A model generated the notes under the pieces. It did no database searches and was not told the origin of the DNA. It was given only the letters and a program-made list of their open reading frames with translations. A program made the position numbers and the translations under genes. Below are positions 1 to 8,621 of a stretch of DNA of 64,000 nt, in pieces. Source of the DNA: Candidatus Margulisiibacteriota bacterium (GTDB lineage: Bacteria; Margulisbacteria; WOR-1; O2-12-FULL-45-9; XYB2-FULL-48-7); assembly GCA_041661965.1 (NCBI GenBank), contig JBAZTH010000001.1:496001-560000 (forward strand), read 5' to 3'. Position 1 is the stretch's first letter. Each line of letters starts with the position of its first letter.

Positions 1-431
1 GCGAGCAATACTGGAAAAAAATAAATTACACTGAAACAAGAAAGAAACGGGAATATATTGAAAGCCAACTCCCCAGAATTGAGGGCGAGCTGCGGCGGGC
101 CGAAAACGCGATAAAAAAATTCACTTTGATATCCAACGATCCCGGGGCCTTGCAAGGGGTTGAATTAAAAAGACTGGAAAGGGAATATGAGATTCAAAAC
201 GCGACGTATATAATGTTGAGAAAAGAATATGAAGCGGTGAAACTCGATCAATCTAAAGAGTTGGCCCCGTTCTCGATAATTGATCCGGCCGAAATACCTG
301 ATAAACCGTTAAAAAATAAGGTCATCTTGAATTTTGTAATTGGTTTGGTTTTTGGCGTTTTTGGCTCGGTATTTTTGGCTTTTTTTCTTGAATATTGGCA
401 AACTACCGGTTATCCAAGCAAAAAGGGATAA
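1..431 (+). CDS. Wzz/chain-length determinant protein, C-terminal part (5' truncated by window)
   Basis: The reading frame is open from position 3 to the TAA at 429-431, so only the C-terminal part of the gene is visible. The visible protein is a charged helical stretch, then a GNVR-like segment (GVELKRLEREYEIQ, encoded near 159-200), then a proline-rich linker (PAEIPDKPLKN) and one hydrophobic segment (about codons 107-130 of the visible part). This is the layout of the second membrane helix in Wzz/GumC-type polysaccharide co-polymerases. The protein ends about 11 residues after that helix, so there is no fused tyrosine-kinase domain. Proteins of this family sit in the inner membrane and set the length of Wzy-made polymers, which fits the wzx and wzy genes downstream. 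A TTG at 126 could be read as a start, but the upstream frame is open and coding in character. Confidence 0.8.
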   Translation, partial: EQYWKKINYTETRKKREYIESQLPRIEGELRRAENAIKKFTLISNDPGALQGVELKRLEREYEIQNATYIMLRKEYEAVKLDQSKELAPFSIIDPAEIPDKPLKNKVILNFVIGLVFGVFGSVFLAFFLEYWQTTGYPSKKG

Positions 432-432
432 A

Positions 433-1551
433 TTGGAAAGGGTCGCCGTTTCAATCATTGGCGCCGGCGTTGTTGGTCTGGCCATTGCCGAGGTTTTAAG
501 CGCCGGACGCGATGGTGATCTGATTGTTTTTGAAAAACACGACAGTTTCGGCCAGGAGACGAGCAGCCGGAACAGCGAAGTTATTCACGCCGGCATTTAT
601 TATCCGCCCAACACCTTAAAAAGCCAACTCTGCCTTCAAGGCAATCCCTTGCTCTATGCTCTCTGCAAAGAAAAAAATATTAAATACAGTAATTGCGGCA
701 AAGTAATCATTTCCACCAATGAAGAAGAAAAAAAAGAGATCGCCAAGATCTATCAGAACTGTCGGGCGATCGGCGTGCCGGGGATCAGCCTGCTGACTGA
801 AATAGAAGTGAAAAAGCTGGAGCCGAATGTTTTTGCCCTGACCGGCATTATGTCGGCGACGACCGGGATCATCGATTCCCACGGTTTGATGAAACATTAT
901 TATCAGCAAGCGCAGGCTAATGGGGCGCTTTTTGCTTTTAATCACGAAGTCACCGCCATCAGCAAACAGCCGGGCGGCTATGTTATTGAAACTTCGAATG
1001 GCGAAAAGATCCTGGCTGAACGGGTTATTAACGCGGCCGGGCTTGGCGCGGACCAGATCGCCAGATTGGCTGGTTTCGATGTTAAGAAACTGCAATATAC
1101 GCTTTATCCCTGTAAAGGGGATTACTTCGCCATTCCCGGAGCCAAAGGGAAACTAAATCACCTGGTTTACCCGGTACCGCATAAGAAAGGGTATGGGCTT
1201 GGGGTCCATGCCACCCTTGACCTGACCGGCCAGATCAGACTGGGGCCCGATGCTCATTACGGAGAGAATTTGACCTATGAGGTCGACCCGGCTAAGCGGA
1301 CCGAATTTTATCAGGCGGCCAAGACTTATTTACCCTGGCTGAAGGAAGAGATGCTTAGCCCTGATACTTCCGGGATCCGTCCGAAATTGCAGGGTCCGGA
1401 CGACGGTTTCCGCGACTTTGTTATAAAAGAAGAATCGGCTAACGGCTACTCCGGTTTTATCAATCTGATTGGGATCGAATCTCCAGGCTTGACTGCCTCT
1501 CTGGCAATTGCCAAAATGGTCAAAAGACTAGTATTGACTAGTTCTGACTAG
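433..1551 (+). CDS. LhgO-like FAD-dependent 2-hydroxyacid oxidoreductase
   Basis: A 372-residue flavoprotein of the DAO/LhgO family. It has a dinucleotide-binding GAGVVG at residues 10-15 and an acidic residue at the end of beta-2 (VFEKH). The RNSEVIHAGIYY segment at about 46-57 is characteristic of L-2-hydroxyglutarate oxidase-like proteins. A late IGIESPGLTAS segment resembles the second FAD-contacting loop. I place the start at TTG 433, one base after the upstream stop. An AAAGGGA Shine-Dalgarno-like element precedes it, and the Rossmann strand begins at once; starting further upstream would add 31 residues inside the wzz membrane helix. In surface-glycan loci such enzymes may oxidise a hydroxyacid or sugar acid, but the substrate here is not known. 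The 3' end carries three GACTA direct repeats that belong to the next promoter. Confidence 0.82.
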   Translation: MERVAVSIIGAGVVGLAIAEVLSAGRDGDLIVFEKHDSFGQETSSRNSEVIHAGIYYPPNTLKSQLCLQGNPLLYALCKEKNIKYSNCGKVIISTNEEEKKEIAKIYQNCRAIGVPGISLLTEIEVKKLEPNVFALTGIMSATTGIIDSHGLMKHYYQQAQANGALFAFNHEVTAISKQPGGYVIETSNGEKILAERVINAAGLGADQIARLAGFDVKKLQYTLYPCKGDYFAIPGAKGKLNHLVYPVPHKKGYGLGVHATLDLTGQIRLGPDAHYGENLTYEVDPAKRTEFYQAAKTYLPWLKEEMLSPDTSGIRPKLQGPDDGFRDFVIKEESANGYSGFINLIGIESPGLTASLAIAKMVKRLVLTSSD

Positions 1552-1583
1552 GACTTGACAGCCCCTGAATAACCTCCTATACT
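1526..1583 (+). promoter_or_regulatory. Consensus sigma70 promoter with three 10-bp direct repeats upstream
   Basis: A perfect -35 TTGACA at 1555-1560 and a -10 TATACT at 1578-1583 are separated by exactly 17 nt. Directly upstream lie three decamers starting with GACTA at 1526, 1536 and 1546, so they fall on the same helical face. The third abuts the -35. They overlap the last codons of the FAD oxidoreductase gene. The spacing predicts a transcript starting at or within a base of the ATG at 1591. The repeats are natural candidates for binding by the HTH protein encoded immediately downstream. This is the only convincing promoter I see before 50309, so it probably drives the long glycan operon. 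Confidence 0.78.
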
Positions 1584-1590
1584 ATATTAT

Positions 1591-1815
1591 ATGGGTATCC
1601 AAGAGAACGAAGTTTATACTCCCCAGGAAGCGATCACGCTCCTGAAGATCTCCGATTCGACGTTCCGCCGCCTGATCCGGAAAGGGGTCCTCAAAGCGGC
1701 CAAGATCGGCGGACAGTATCGTATTCTAGGCAAGCATCTCCTCCAATTGTTGAACCCCAAATTACCTGCTAAAATAAAAAAAGTTTACAAAAAAGTCTTA
1801 AAGGAACTGGAATAA
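1591..1815 (+). CDS. Small excisionase/MerR-type helix-turn-helix DNA-binding protein
   Basis: A 74-residue protein with an N-terminal winged-HTH of the HTH_17 (excisionase-like) type. Residues 9-24 (YTPQEAITLLKISDST) form the first helices, then FRRLIRKG and a wing IGGQYRI near residues 39-45. A basic lysine-rich tail follows (KIKKVYKKVLKE). Proteins of this family bind short direct repeats, as Xis does, or act as small transcription factors. It is the first gene after a consensus promoter with three in-phase 10-bp repeats, and pseB starts 13 nt after its stop. I therefore infer an autoregulator of the glycan operon. The ATG at 1591 has no Shine-Dalgarno and lies 7 nt after the -10, so the mRNA is probably leaderless. 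No integrase is nearby, which argues against a real excisionase role. Confidence 0.8.
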   Translation: MGIQENEVYTPQEAITLLKISDSTFRRLIRKGVLKAAKIGGQYRILGKHLLQLLNPKLPAKIKKVYKKVLKELE

Positions 1816-1828
1816 AACGGGAGGCTTT

Positions 1829-2818
1829 ATGGCAAAAAAAGGGAAACATATATTTGACGGGAAGAGCGTTCTGATCACCGGCGGGACCGGCTCTTTCGGC
1901 AAGCGGTTTATCGATATCGTCCTCAAGGAAGCGCGGCCGGAGCGGTTGATCGTTTACAGCCGGGACGAGCTGAAGCAATTCGAAATGCAGCAATATCTGA
2001 AAGGCCGGAACGCGGTCCGGTTTTTCATCGGCGATGTCCGCGATAAGGACCGGTTGATGCGCGCTTTTGACGGGGTCGATTATGTTGTCCACGCTGCCGC
2101 CCTTAAACAGGTCCCGGCGATGGAGTACAATCCTTCCGAAGCGATCAAAACCAACATTAACGGGGCGATGAACATTATTGAAGCGGCGATCGATAAGGGA
2201 GTCAAACGGATCGTCGCCTTAAGCACTGATAAAGCCTGCAACCCGATCAACCTCTACGGCGCGACCAAACTTTGTTCCGATAAACTTTTTATTTCGGGGA
2301 ACTCTTACGCCGGTTCGCGCGATACCCGTTTTGCCGTGGTCCGATACGGTAACGTCGTTGGTAGCCGCGGAAGTGTTGTGCCGTTCTTTAAAGAAAAAGC
2401 CAAAGAGGGGTTCCTGCCAATCACTGACGAGCGGATGACCCGTTTTTGGATCACTCTGGAGCAGGGAGTTCGTTTTGTCATTAAAAGTTTTGAGCGGATG
2501 CACGGCGGCGAGCTCTTTGTCCCCAAGATCCCGAGCATGAACATCATGGACTTGGCCAAAGCGATCGCTCCCAACTGCAAGACCAAGGTGGTCGGGATCC
2601 GGCCGGGCGAAAAACTGCATGAAGTGATGATCTCGGAAGACGACGCCCGCCAAACCCTGGAATTGAACGACTGCTACGTCATCCAGCCCGCTTTCCAATG
2701 GTGGAGCCGGACCAATCACGCCCAGGGGAAAGCGGTCCCGGAAGGTTTCAGCTACAGCAGCGATAAAAATAAAGAATGGCTGACCATTAAACAATTACAA
2801 GCGATGATCAAGGAGTAG
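1829..2818 (+). CDS. pseB: PseB-type UDP-GlcNAc 4,6-dehydratase (inverting)
   Basis: A 329-residue short-chain dehydrogenase of the PseB/FlaA1 group. It has the NAD(P)-binding GGTGSFG at residues 18-24, the family-typical YSRDELKQFEMQ at about 43-54, and the catalytic STDK at 132-135 with Y143-x3-K147 (YGATK). The family converts UDP-GlcNAc to UDP-2-acetamido-2,6-dideoxy-L-arabino-hexos-4-ulose, the first step toward pseudaminic acid. A strong GGGAGG precedes the ATG. The next gene, pseC, follows after 2 nt, the usual pseBC pairing. Length and motifs are complete, so I expect a normal enzyme. Confidence 0.94.
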   Translation: MAKKGKHIFDGKSVLITGGTGSFGKRFIDIVLKEARPERLIVYSRDELKQFEMQQYLKGRNAVRFFIGDVRDKDRLMRAFDGVDYVVHAAALKQVPAMEYNPSEAIKTNINGAMNIIEAAIDKGVKRIVALSTDKACNPINLYGATKLCSDKLFISGNSYAGSRDTRFAVVRYGNVVGSRGSVVPFFKEKAKEGFLPITDERMTRFWITLEQGVRFVIKSFERMHGGELFVPKIPSMNIMDLAKAIAPNCKTKVVGIRPGEKLHEVMISEDDARQTLELNDCYVIQPAFQWWSRTNHAQGKAVPEGFSYSSDKNKEWLTIKQLQAMIKE

Positions 2819-2820
2819 CC

Positions 2821-3954
2821 ATGATCCCATACGCGACGCAATGGGTTGATGACGAGGATATCGCGGCGGTCGCCCAGGCGCTGAAAACCGCTTACCTGAC
2901 GCAGGGGCCGCTGGTCGACGAGTTCGAGGCAAAAACCGCCGCTTACTGCGGGGCCAAATACGCGATCGCTTACAATTCCGGGACTTCCGCTTTGCACGGC
3001 GCTTGTTTTGCCGCCGGACTCAAGGCGGGGGATGAAGCGATCACTTCCCCGATCACTTTTGTCGCGACCGCCAACGCGGTCCTTTACTGCGGCGCCAAGC
3101 CGCTCTTTGCCGACATCGATCCCCAGACCATTAATCTTGATCCAACCGACCTTGCCAAGCGATTGACTGCCAAGACCAAAGCCATTCTTCCTGTCCATTA
3201 CGCCGGACAGCCGTGTGAAATGGCGGCGATTTCTAAACTGGCCAAAGAGCGGAATTTGACGGTGATCGAAGATGCTTGCCACGCGCTGGGGGCCGATTAC
3301 CAGGGGAAAAAGATCGGCGCCGGCGAGTATTCGGATATGACAATCCTTAGCTTCCACGCGGTCAAACACATCACTACCGGCGAGGGGGGGATGGTTTTGA
3401 CGAACAATAAAGAGTTCGCGCGGAAACTAAAAGCTTTCCGTACCCACGGTATTACCCGCGATCCGCAACTTCTGACCGAAAAAGAGCCTGGCCCCTGGGT
3501 TTACGAAATGCAGGCGCTCGGCTTTAACTACCGGCTGACCGATTTTCAGTCGGCGCTGGGGATCAGCCAATTGAAAAAACTCGATCAATTTGTTGCCCGA
3601 CGGCGGGAGATTGTTGCCCGCTATCAGGCCGCTTTTAAAAGTGTGCCTGGATTGACAACCATTCAGGAAAAGGATGTTTGCCATTCAGCCTGGCATATTT
3701 ATCCGATCATGGTCAAGGCAGACCGGCGGGCGATCTTTGATGCCCTGCGCGCCAAAGGGCTTGGTGTCAATGTCCATTACATCCCGGTCTACTGGCAGCC
3801 GTATTATCAGCAATTAGGTTATCAAAAAGGGCTCTGTCCTCGGGCTGAAGCTTATTATCAAAGCACCATCACCCTGCCTCTCTATCCAAAGATGAGCGAA
3901 GCGGAGGTTGAAACCGTGATCGCGGTGGTAAAGGAGTGCGTCAATGGCAGATAA
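2821..3954 (+). CDS. pseC: PseC-type UDP-4-keto-sugar aminotransferase (PLP)
   Basis: A 377-residue DegT/DnrJ/EryC1 aminotransferase. The substrate/PLP loop NSGTSALH is at residues 52-59, the DACHALG aspartate motif at 151-157, and the Schiff-base lysine is K182 within FHAVKHITTGEGG. The N-terminus (IPYATQWVDDEDI) is typical of PseC. It transfers an amino group from glutamate to C4 of the PseB product. An AAGGAG lies 7 nt before the ATG. Its end overlaps the start of the next gene, a B12-type radical SAM enzyme, by 11 nt, which suggests coupled translation. It is the only DegT-family aminotransferase in the window. Confidence 0.93.
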   Translation: MIPYATQWVDDEDIAAVAQALKTAYLTQGPLVDEFEAKTAAYCGAKYAIAYNSGTSALHGACFAAGLKAGDEAITSPITFVATANAVLYCGAKPLFADIDPQTINLDPTDLAKRLTAKTKAILPVHYAGQPCEMAAISKLAKERNLTVIEDACHALGADYQGKKIGAGEYSDMTILSFHAVKHITTGEGGMVLTNNKEFARKLKAFRTHGITRDPQLLTEKEPGPWVYEMQALGFNYRLTDFQSALGISQLKKLDQFVARRREIVARYQAAFKSVPGLTTIQEKDVCHSAWHIYPIMVKADRRAIFDALRAKGLGVNVHYIPVYWQPYYQQLGYQKGLCPRAEAYYQSTITLPLYPKMSEAEVETVIAVVKECVNGR

Positions 3955-5446
3955 GGTCGTCCTGATCCGGCCCAAGAACGTCTATAATTATAACAATTAC
4001 CCGCCGCTCAACCTGATCCTGCTTGGTTCCAAACTAAAAGCGGCTGGCTTTGAGATCAAGATCATTAATTGCGCCTTTGAAACAGACCACCTCGCCACGA
4101 TCAAAAAAGAATTAGACGGGGCGCTCATGGTGGCGGTTGCGATCCTAACCTCGGAAGCTCCCGACGCTTACGAAGTCATTAAGTTCATTAAAGAACAGAC
4201 CAAGGCGCCGGTCGTCGTCGGCGGCTGGCATTGCACTCTTTTCCCGGAGCAGATGGCCAAGTGCGAATACGTTGATTACGTGATCGCCGGGGAAGGGGAA
4301 GATCATATCCTGGAAATCGCGACCGCCCTGAAAGAGGGGCGGAAGATCGAGCAGAAGATCTTCCCGAAACAGATCCTCGATATGGACAAGCTTCCTTTTC
4401 CCGATTACAGCCTCGATGAACATATCGAAACTTTCATCAATAGCTATCTCACCGATAAATTGTCGGAATTCGTTCCCCAGCCGATGCGCTGGCTTCCTTA
4501 CGAGAGCAGTCGGGGTTGTCCGTCGCGCTGCACTTTTTGCATTAACGTTGTGGCCGACAACCGGCGCTACCGGAAAAAAAGCGCCGCTAAAGTTTTGGCC
4601 GAGATCGAACAGATCGTTAAAAAATACCGCCTTACTCATCTGAAGATCCTCGATGATAATTTTTTCGTCGATTGCGACCGGGTCCGGGCGATCTGCGCCG
4701 GGATCATTAAACTTGGCCTGAATATCACCTGGGACGGGGAATGCCGGGTCGATTATTTCAACGAGACGATGCTTAACGATGACACGCTCGCTTTGGCCAG
4801 AGAATCAGGGCTGATCCAGCTGACGCTAGGGATCGAATCGGGGTCGCCCCACACTCTGAAGCTGATGAAAAAGGGGATCACTCCCCAGCAGGCGGAGCAT
4901 GCGGTTAAAAAATGCGATGAGCACGGTATTATTCCGCGCTCGTCGTTTATTCTGGAGATCCCGGGAGAAAAGCTAAGCGATATTAAACAGACGGTCGCTT
5001 TTATCAATAAATTACGCCGCTACCCGCTTTTTACCTGCGGGGTCGGGACCTTCCGGCCGTATCCGAAGTGCGAATTGACCCAGCAGCTGCTCAAAGAAGG
5101 GTATCTGACCGAACCGAAAGATTTTAAGGAGTGGACCAGCCGGGCGATCATTGATATGTATACCGCTTCCGAATATGTCCGCCCCTGGCAGGTTAACGGC
5201 AAATTCTCGGAAAGCGCCGCTTATTATCTCAACATGGAGTCCGAATCGCGGATCGGCAACCATCAGCTTGATAGCCGGCGGGATCGGCTGATTAATACAA
5301 TTTTCATCGCGATCGCCGGATTGCGCAACCGTTTCATGTTCTATAAATTACCGATCGACAAATTGCTCTTCAAGAACTTTCTGACCGCTTTTTACCGGAA
5401 ACGGGCGGCCAAAGAACAAAAAGCCCTTCAGGGGGATAAAAAATGA
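3944..5446 (+). CDS. Cobalamin-binding-domain radical SAM enzyme
   Basis: A 500-residue protein of the B12-binding radical SAM class. Residues 1-125 form a Rossmann-like B12-binding domain without the DxHxxG base-on motif; it has a VVVGGWHCTLFPE loop near 90-102 and an AGEGE segment at about 115-119. The radical SAM core follows with C192-x3-C196-x2-C199 (RGCPSRCTFC). A C-terminal extension follows the barrel. Members of this class do radical C-methylation at unactivated carbons, ring contraction and related reactions. It overlaps pseC by 11 nt and is itself overlapped by the next gene (ATGA), so it is translationally tied to the pseudaminic block. A role in modifying a nonulosonic acid precursor is my inference; the substrate cannot be read from sequence. 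Confidence 0.85.
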   Translation: MADKVVLIRPKNVYNYNNYPPLNLILLGSKLKAAGFEIKIINCAFETDHLATIKKELDGALMVAVAILTSEAPDAYEVIKFIKEQTKAPVVVGGWHCTLFPEQMAKCEYVDYVIAGEGEDHILEIATALKEGRKIEQKIFPKQILDMDKLPFPDYSLDEHIETFINSYLTDKLSEFVPQPMRWLPYESSRGCPSRCTFCINVVADNRRYRKKSAAKVLAEIEQIVKKYRLTHLKILDDNFFVDCDRVRAICAGIIKLGLNITWDGECRVDYFNETMLNDDTLALARESGLIQLTLGIESGSPHTLKLMKKGITPQQAEHAVKKCDEHGIIPRSSFILEIPGEKLSDIKQTVAFINKLRRYPLFTCGVGTFRPYPKCELTQQLLKEGYLTEPKDFKEWTSRAIIDMYTASEYVRPWQVNGKFSESAAYYLNMESESRIGNHQLDSRRDRLINTIFIAIAGLRNRFMFYKLPIDKLLFKNFLTAFYRKRAAKEQKALQGDKK

Positions 5447-6426
5447 AAGTTCTGGTCGTCGGCGCCGGTTCGATCGGCGGCCGGCATATTGAGAATCTGG
5501 CCGCGCTGGGACACGAGGTCTACGCGGTTGACTTGAACGCCGCTAATTTAAAAAAAGTTGCCGACGGGACCCGGGGGACCTTTCTCTCGCTTGAAGAGGC
5601 GTTAGCGAAAGTTAAGCCGGAGACCGCTTTCATTTGCACTTTCAGCAATCAGCATTTGGAGCCGGCCAGGGCTTGCGCCGCCGCCGGCTGCCATCTCTTC
5701 ATCGAAAAACCGCTGGCGATCTCGCTGGACGGGGTGGCGGAACTGGCCGCCCTGGTCAAAGAAAAAAAACTGGTAACGATGGTCGGCTGTAACCTCCGTT
5801 TTCACCCGGCGATCGCCGCCCTCCATGAAACCCTGGCCACCGATCCTGAATTCAGCCGGGTCCTCTGGGCAAACTTGGAATTTGGCTATTTTCTGCCGTT
5901 AGCCAAAAAAGATTATGAAAAGCACTACATGGCGAACCGGAAAATGGGGGGAAACCTGATCTTTGACGCGATCCACGAACTGGATTACGCGGTCTGGTTC
6001 TTCGGCGAACCGGTCGAGGTCATTTGCGACAAAGGGATGATCTCCAGCCTGAAAATTGACACCGAAGACCACGTTGAGCTGATCGTCAAATTCAAATCCG
6101 GAGCGGTCGCGACTATCCACCTGGATTATCTCCAGCACGGCTATTCCCGCCGCTGTAAAGTAGTGAGCGAGGCCGGAACGGTGGTCTGGGATTTTGCTTT
6201 TGGCCGGATCGGCACGATCAGCGTCAAAAAGCCGCAATGGGCTTGGCAGAAGATGGAGCTGGAGGTTTTATACAATCAGATGTACGTCGATGAGATCAAA
6301 TATTTCCTGGCCTGCGCCGCGGCCGGGCGGGAAACGTTCAACTCGATCGAAAAAAATATCCCTGTCCTTAAACTGGCGCTGGCCGCCGACCGGTCGGCCG
6401 CCACAAAAAAATGGGAAAGGATCTAA
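5443..6426 (+). CDS. Gfo/Idh/MocA-family NAD(P)-dependent sugar oxidoreductase
   Basis: A 327-residue two-domain oxidoreductase. The nucleotide-binding GAGSIG is at residues 7-12, the EKPLAI motif with its lysine at 88-93, and the DAIHELD segment at 175-181 supplies the conserved His/Asp of the catalytic domain. The family oxidises or reduces ring carbons of sugars or sugar nucleotides using NAD(P). It starts with an ATGA overlap on the radical SAM gene and ends 2 nt before an SpsF-like cytidylyltransferase. Gfo/Idh genes are common in nonulosonate loci, but the reaction at this position is unassigned. Confidence 0.87.
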   Translation: MKVLVVGAGSIGGRHIENLAALGHEVYAVDLNAANLKKVADGTRGTFLSLEEALAKVKPETAFICTFSNQHLEPARACAAAGCHLFIEKPLAISLDGVAELAALVKEKKLVTMVGCNLRFHPAIAALHETLATDPEFSRVLWANLEFGYFLPLAKKDYEKHYMANRKMGGNLIFDAIHELDYAVWFFGEPVEVICDKGMISSLKIDTEDHVELIVKFKSGAVATIHLDYLQHGYSRRCKVVSEAGTVVWDFAFGRIGTISVKKPQWAWQKMELEVLYNQMYVDEIKYFLACAAAGRETFNSIEKNIPVLKLALAADRSAATKKWERI

Positions 6427-6428
6427 AC

Positions 6429-7301
6429 ATGGCGAACAGAAAAGTTATCGGCGCGATCACGGCCCGGATGTCTTCGACCCGCCTGCCGGGGAAAGTCCTC
6501 CTGAAGATGGCTGGCAAGTCGATCTTTGCCCACCATGTCGAACGGATGAAAGCGGTCAAAGGGCTGGACGGTGTTTTTTTGGCGACCTCGAACGATCCTA
6601 AGAATAAGCCGTTGATCGAAGAAGCGGAGCGCCTGGGGTGCGGTTGGTTTGCCGGCGCGGAACAGGACATTGTCGATCGCCACATTAAGCTGTGCGAACG
6701 GGAAGGGGCCGACGCTTTTATCCGGGTGACCTGCGACTCGCCGATCTTCGATATTGATAGCGCTGCGCGTTTTGTCGAAGAATTTAAGAAGAACTATCAG
6801 GACCTGGTATATGTTTCCAATATGACGATGATCCAGGGGACCTTATCGGAACTTCTTTCCCTCGACGCGATGCGCGAAGTCCACAAACATTACCGGGGAG
6901 CGGCGATCTCGCTTTACATAAAAGAACATCTTGATCAGTTCAAAAGCAAGGGGATTGAGATTGACATCGACCTTTGCCGGCCGGAATACCGGCTGACGAT
7001 CGATGAAAAGCTCGATATCGACATGATCACGAAAATTTACGAAGCGCTTTATAAAGGCCGGCCGCTCGACTTGCGCGAAGTTTATACCTGGCTCGACGAC
7101 AATCCCGACGTCGCCAGAATGAACATGCAGGTCGGGATCAAAGGGTGCGAACAGCAAAGCGCCAATCTCACCGAAAAGCCGTTGTATTCAGTCGTTCAGT
7201 CTGGTAAGAAGCATATTATTTTGGATGAACAGAAACGGTTGGTCGAGCCGCGCGACTTTATCGCGAAGCTTGGCGGCCTTTTTCCGGAACTGAAAAAATA
7301 G
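6429..7301 (+). CDS. SpsF/NeuA-like cytidylyltransferase family protein
   Basis: A 290-residue protein whose N-terminus (AITARMSSTRLPGK, residues 9-22) carries the nucleotide-binding loop of the SpsF/KdsB/NeuA cytidylyltransferase superfamily. An ITxxSP-like acidic segment follows (VTCDSPIFD at about 101-109). I start at ATG 6429 because an AAAGGA lies just upstream; an in-frame ATG at 6411 would place six residues inside the previous gene. The C-terminal 90 residues go beyond the usual SpsF core (about 245 residues) and look like an extra small domain. It probably activates a sugar acid with CTP. It sits where pseF would be expected in a pseudaminic block and has a shorter paralogue at 27257. 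Confidence 0.8.
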   Translation: MANRKVIGAITARMSSTRLPGKVLLKMAGKSIFAHHVERMKAVKGLDGVFLATSNDPKNKPLIEEAERLGCGWFAGAEQDIVDRHIKLCEREGADAFIRVTCDSPIFDIDSAARFVEEFKKNYQDLVYVSNMTMIQGTLSELLSLDAMREVHKHYRGAAISLYIKEHLDQFKSKGIEIDIDLCRPEYRLTIDEKLDIDMITKIYEALYKGRPLDLREVYTWLDDNPDVARMNMQVGIKGCEQQSANLTEKPLYSVVQSGKKHIILDEQKRLVEPRDFIAKLGGLFPELKK

Positions 7302-7311
7302 GAGCGAACCA

Positions 7312-8613
7312 ATGGGTAAATCACAAGATCTCTACAAAAAAGCGAAGAAATTGATCCCGGGCGGGACCCAGCTTCTTTCCAAGCGGCCGGAACTATTTCT
7401 CCCGGAACTCTGGCCGGCTTACTATGACAAGGCAAAGGGGTGCGAAGTTTGGGACCTTGACGGGAATCATTATCTTGACGTCAGTTACATGGGGATTGGG
7501 GCCTGTATCCTTGGTTATGCCGACCAAGACGTTAACAAAGCGGTCAAAGCGGCGGTCGACAACGGTAGCATGACGACCCTGAACGCGCCGGAAGAAGTTG
7601 AACTGGCGGAAAAGTTGGTCCAGCTCCATCCCTGGGCCCAAATGGTCCGCTACGCCAGAAGTGGCGGCGAAGCGGCCTCGATCGCGGTCCGAATCGGCCG
7701 GGCGAAATCGGGAAAAGATAAAGTAGTTTTTTGCGGCTATCACGGCTGGCATGACTGGTACTTGGCGGCGAACCTCTCCGATGACCGCTCGCTTGACGGG
7801 CATCTCCTTCCCGGGCTTAATCCGCTCGGCGTGCCCCGCGCTTTGGCCGGGACGGCCCTGGCTTTTAAATATAACGACACCGAAGCCTTTTTAAAACTGG
7901 TCGAAGATAATGAAGTCGGAACGATCGTGATGGAAACGATTAGGAACGACGAGCCGGATAAAAAATTCTTACAGACCATCCGCGAAGTTGCGACCAAAAA
8001 AGGGATCGTCCTGGTTTTGGACGAGATCACTTCCGGTTGGCGGCTGAACGTCGGCGGAGCGCATCTCCTTTACGGAATAGAGCCGGATATCGCAGTTTTC
8101 GGCAAAGCGATCAGCAACGGCTACCCGATGGCGGCGATCGTTGGCCGTCAGGCGGTTATGGAACGGGCGCAGGATAGTTTTATCAGCAGTACTTACTGGA
8201 CCGAACGGCTTGGCCCGGTTGCCGCGCTGGCGACGATCAACAAACTGGAAAAAGAGAATGTTCCGGCCCATCTGATCAAGATGGGGAAAAAGGTCAAAGC
8301 GGCCTGGCAGGCGGCCGCCGCTAAATATAATCTGCCGGTCGAGATCGGTGGGATCGATCCGCTCGGCCATTTCTCTTTCAAGGCCGCTGAACCGTTGGTC
8401 ATGAAAACTTTATATACCCAGCGGATGCTGGAGCTTGGTTTTCTGGCGACGACCGCTTTTTACGCTTCTTTCTCTCATCAGGAGAAACAAGTCGATCGTT
8501 ATTGCCAGGCGATCGAGGAAGTTTTTTCCTTCCTGGCCAAGGCGGCGGCCGGCGACCCGAAAAAATATCTCAAAGGGCCGGTCTGCCATTCCGGGTTCAA
8601 ACGCTTAACCTAA
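7312..8613 (+). CDS. Class III PLP aminotransferase (glutamate-1-semialdehyde aminomutase-like)
   Basis: A 433-residue fold-type I PLP enzyme resembling HemL. It has YHGWHD at 143-148, LDEITSG at 236-242 with the ring-N-contacting aspartate D237, and the Schiff-base lysine K265 in AVFGKAISNG. Unlike true HemL it sits in a sugar locus between an SpsF-like enzyme and a TIM-barrel isomerase. I therefore read it as a sugar or sugar-acid aminotransferase/aminomutase rather than a tetrapyrrole enzyme. HemL-like proteins paired with SpsF occur in spore-coat-type and nonulosonate-type clusters, but the substrate is not established. It has a good ribosome binding site (AGGAG) and lies 10 nt after its neighbour. 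Confidence 0.85.
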   Translation: MGKSQDLYKKAKKLIPGGTQLLSKRPELFLPELWPAYYDKAKGCEVWDLDGNHYLDVSYMGIGACILGYADQDVNKAVKAAVDNGSMTTLNAPEEVELAEKLVQLHPWAQMVRYARSGGEAASIAVRIGRAKSGKDKVVFCGYHGWHDWYLAANLSDDRSLDGHLLPGLNPLGVPRALAGTALAFKYNDTEAFLKLVEDNEVGTIVMETIRNDEPDKKFLQTIREVATKKGIVLVLDEITSGWRLNVGGAHLLYGIEPDIAVFGKAISNGYPMAAIVGRQAVMERAQDSFISSTYWTERLGPVAALATINKLEKENVPAHLIKMGKKVKAAWQAAAAKYNLPVEIGGIDPLGHFSFKAAEPLVMKTLYTQRMLELGFLATTAFYASFSHQEKQVDRYCQAIEEVFSFLAKAAAGDPKKYLKGPVCHSGFKRLT

Positions 8614-8621
8614 GGAGCAAG

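Noticed and set aside
1591..1815. True phage excisionase with an integration site
   Set aside because: No integrase, attachment-like duplication or tRNA is near; the context is an operon-leading regulator.
7312..8613. Genuine HemL for tetrapyrrole synthesis
   Set aside because: It sits in the middle of a sugar operon with small gaps and no other hem gene; a sugar role fits better, though motifs alone cannot decide.
8502..8621. Longer N-terminus for the TIM-barrel protein
   Set aside because: The extra 40 codons lie entirely inside the aminotransferase gene and lack a ribosome binding site, while ATG 8622 has AAGGAG.
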